In this document: in pieces, positions 62,592 through 64,000 of the stretch
How the letters are laid out: every line of letters starts with the position of its first letter
How positions within the stretch are numbered: the stretch's first letter is position 1
NCBI GenBank assembly: GCA_013002535.1
Contig: JABDJK010000070.1
Location: 1-64,000 of the forward strand
DNA from: Hyphococcus sp.
GTDB taxonomy: Bacteria; Pseudomonadota; Alphaproteobacteria; Caulobacterales; Parvularculaceae
Direction of reading: 5' to 3'
Length of the DNA: 64,000 nucleotides
The notes under the pieces: model-generated
The model's database searches: none
The model's input: the letters and a program-made list of their open reading frames with translations, nothing else
What the model was told of the DNA's origin: nothing
Translations under genes and position numbers: made by a program

Positions 62592-63639
62592 AATCCTGTT
62601 CGAACGACAAGCCGATTGGGGTGTTGTCACAATCAATAATGAGGAGGCGCTGAACGCCCTCGACTGGGATATGGTGAAGGCGCTTCACAAACAACTCATC
62701 GGTTGGGCGGCGGAAAACGCAGTCAAGGCTGTGTTGATAAAAAGCGCTGGCGAAAAAGCATTTTGCGCGGGCGGTGATATTCGATGGCTTTACAAAAACG
62801 CTAAAACCGATCCGGCGGGCGCATCTGAATTTTTCCGCGACGAGTATACGACGAATGCTTTGATCTATCATTATCCAAAACCGTATGTAGCGTTGATCGA
62901 CGGAATCACGATGGGCGGCGGCGTCGGGTTATCGGTGCATGGCGATTTTCGCGTGGCTGGAGATCGGACGCTATTCGCCATGCCGGAAACGGGCATTGGG
63001 TTGTTTCCGGATGTTGGCGGCGGACACTTTCTGCCACGATTGAACGATGGGCTCGGCCTCTATTATGCGTTAACCGGGGCTCGCGCCAAGGCGGCGGACT
63101 GCATGGCGGCTGGGATTGCGACTCATTTTACGACATCGGATCGTCATGGCGCGTTGGCAAATGCTTTGTTCTCTGCGCCGCTCGGCGATAGTGCGCATGC
63201 TGATATCGAGGCCGTGCTTGATGAGTTTTCAGATGATCCCGGCCACGCCGGCATTAATAATATTCGTGGCGCCATTCGTGAGCATTTCGAATATGCAAAT
63301 TCCATGGAAGGATTAATGGCTGCGTTGGGCGGCGCGTCAGATGAATTTGCCGCCGGCGTGTTAACAACGTTGTCGCGCATGTCGCCGACATCGATGAAGT
63401 TGACTTTCGAACAACTAAAGCGCGGTCATGAACTCGATTTCGACGAAACCATGAAGATGGAGTTTCGCATGGTTCGACGCGTGATGGAAGGGCACGACTT
63501 CTTTGAGGGAGTGCGGGCGCAAATCATCGATAAAGATAGAAATCCAAATTGGAAACCGGCAGAAATCAGCGATGTTTCCGACGATGAAGCCGCTCAATAT
63601 TTCGAGCCGCTAGGCGATGATGAATTAACGCTTCCTTAG
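62581..63639 (+). CDS. 3-hydroxyisobutyryl-CoA hydrolase (enoyl-CoA hydratase superfamily)
   Basis: 352 residues from the ATG at 62581, longer than the 260 or so of simple enoyl-CoA hydratases and typical of HIBCH. Crotonase motifs FCAGGDIRWLY and MGGGVGLSVHGDFRVA, followed by MPETGIGLFPDVGG with the HIBCH-specific Glu and Asp. Releases 3-hydroxyisobutyrate in valine breakdown; the 3-hydroxyisobutyrate dehydrogenase (mmsB) is not in the window. Confidence 0.94.
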   Translation: MTNKILFERQADWGVVTINNEEALNALDWDMVKALHKQLIGWAAENAVKAVLIKSAGEKAFCAGGDIRWLYKNAKTDPAGASEFFRDEYTTNALIYHYPKPYVALIDGITMGGGVGLSVHGDFRVAGDRTLFAMPETGIGLFPDVGGGHFLPRLNDGLGLYYALTGARAKAADCMAAGIATHFTTSDRHGALANALFSAPLGDSAHADIEAVLDEFSDDPGHAGINNIRGAIREHFEYANSMEGLMAALGGASDEFAAGVLTTLSRMSPTSMKLTFEQLKRGHELDFDETMKMEFRMVRRVMEGHDFFEGVRAQIIDKDRNPNWKPAEISDVSDDEAAQYFEPLGDDELTLP

Positions 63640-63642
63640 AAG

Positions 63643-64000
63643 CTATCCGGCTTTAACGTCATCAACAGAAAAAGCGCCGGACATCGGCCCGTGGACGCGC
63701 TTTACGGCAACGTCGATAAGATCGAAGATCAAATCAAATTCCTTGAGAATTTTGTTGATGCGTTGAGGGTTATCGAGCTTTTGAAACATTGTTCCCATAT
63801 TCAATGCGTCGCCGACCTCGATTGCAACGAGTAGTTTGGCGCCGGTAAACGCAGCGCGAAATTTGGCGCCGTCAAACAATCGGTCGAGTTCTTCGAATCG
63901 TTCCAACATAACCGGATCGATAAGCTCGCGCGCTTCGACCTGGTCCGTCGACCATGCTTCGAACGCCTTTTCGAATTTCGCTGAAACAAGTCCGACATTC
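63643..64000 (-). CDS. DUF3137 domain protein, 3' end (5' truncated by window)
   Basis: The reading frame runs off the right edge; about 118 residues at the C-terminus are visible. The block SAKFEKAFEAWSTDQVEARE then LIDPVMLERFEELDRLF matches the DUF3137 family, whose members are predicted membrane proteins of unknown function. Convergent with the 3-hydroxyisobutyryl-CoA hydrolase gene (stops 3 bp apart). Confidence 0.75.
   Translation of the reverse strand, partial: NVGLVSAKFEKAFEAWSTDQVEARELIDPVMLERFEELDRLFDGAKFRAAFTGAKLLVAIEVGDALNMGTMFQKLDNPQRINKILKEFDLIFDLIDVAVKRVHGPMSGAFSVDDVKAG

Overview
The window comes from an alphaproteobacterial chromosome. Evidence: a PopZ-type pole organiser directly upstream of valS and downstream of a tolC-like gene (the Caulobacter order), a radA/cvpA/purF block, nuo genes of alphaproteobacterial type, a VPLPA-type C-terminal sorting signal and NodT-type efflux lipoproteins. 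I would place it near Caulobacterales/Hyphomonadales/Parvularculales, but no rRNA is present to fix this. There is no prophage, insertion sequence, CRISPR array or obvious genomic island; most of the window is core chromosome with a few accessory pockets.

Layout. 0-7.3 kb: tRNA-Asn, a three-gene tripartite RND efflux operon (outer-membrane factor, adaptor, pump, minus strand) and tRNA-Cys. 7.4-13.2 kb: Pcm-like methyltransferase, tolC, popZ, valS. 13.5-18.1 kb: a periplasmic rhodanese, an Asp-box beta-propeller coupled to a ubiquitin-like MoaD/ThiS protein, a PLP decarboxylase, and a divergent LysE exporter/Lrp regulator pair. 18.1-22.9 kb: purF, cvpA, radA and two small membrane proteins. 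23-30.4 kb: cytochrome P450, DUF418 protein, carotenoid oxygenase, Nudix hydrolase, CPBP protease and a HerA/YjgR-like ATPase. 30.7-37.8 kb is the most unusual part: an extremely acidic Ala/Asp repeat protein on a membrane anchor, an HPt protein, a CoxE-like VWA protein, a large secreted protein joining a DUF4329/JAMM-like region, a von Willebrand type D region and an L-type lectin region, its DUF6794-like lipoprotein partner, a VPLPA-CTERM protein and an NTF2-like lipoprotein.

37.8-47.6 kb holds a broken-up respiratory complex I locus: nuoE, two small membrane proteins, nuoF, a histone-H1-tailed HU protein, a GNAT acetyltransferase, nuoG, a four-helix membrane protein, two tandem DUF2807 proteins, nuoH and nuoI. 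nuoA-D and nuoJ-N are not in the window. 47.6-57.5 kb: proC; a minus-strand series uvrC, arginase-family gene, pgsA, OmpR-type regulator and sensor kinase; a DUF3592 protein; folB with a PTR1/FolM-type pteridine reductase and a Ca2+/cation antiporter; a previously uncalled 30-residue membrane peptide gene; and a PAS protein. 57.6-63.6 kb is a valine/branched-chain catabolic cluster (mmsA, acyl-CoA dehydrogenase, 3-hydroxyisobutyryl-CoA hydrolase) with small membrane, GFA and DedA passengers. The right edge cuts a DUF3137 gene.

The strongest candidates for undescribed biology are the secreted JAMM-like/vWD/lectin protein with its coupled lipoprotein, the beta-propeller/ubiquitin-like pair, and the acidic repeat protein. 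All functional statements rest on reading the sequence by eye; no database search was run.
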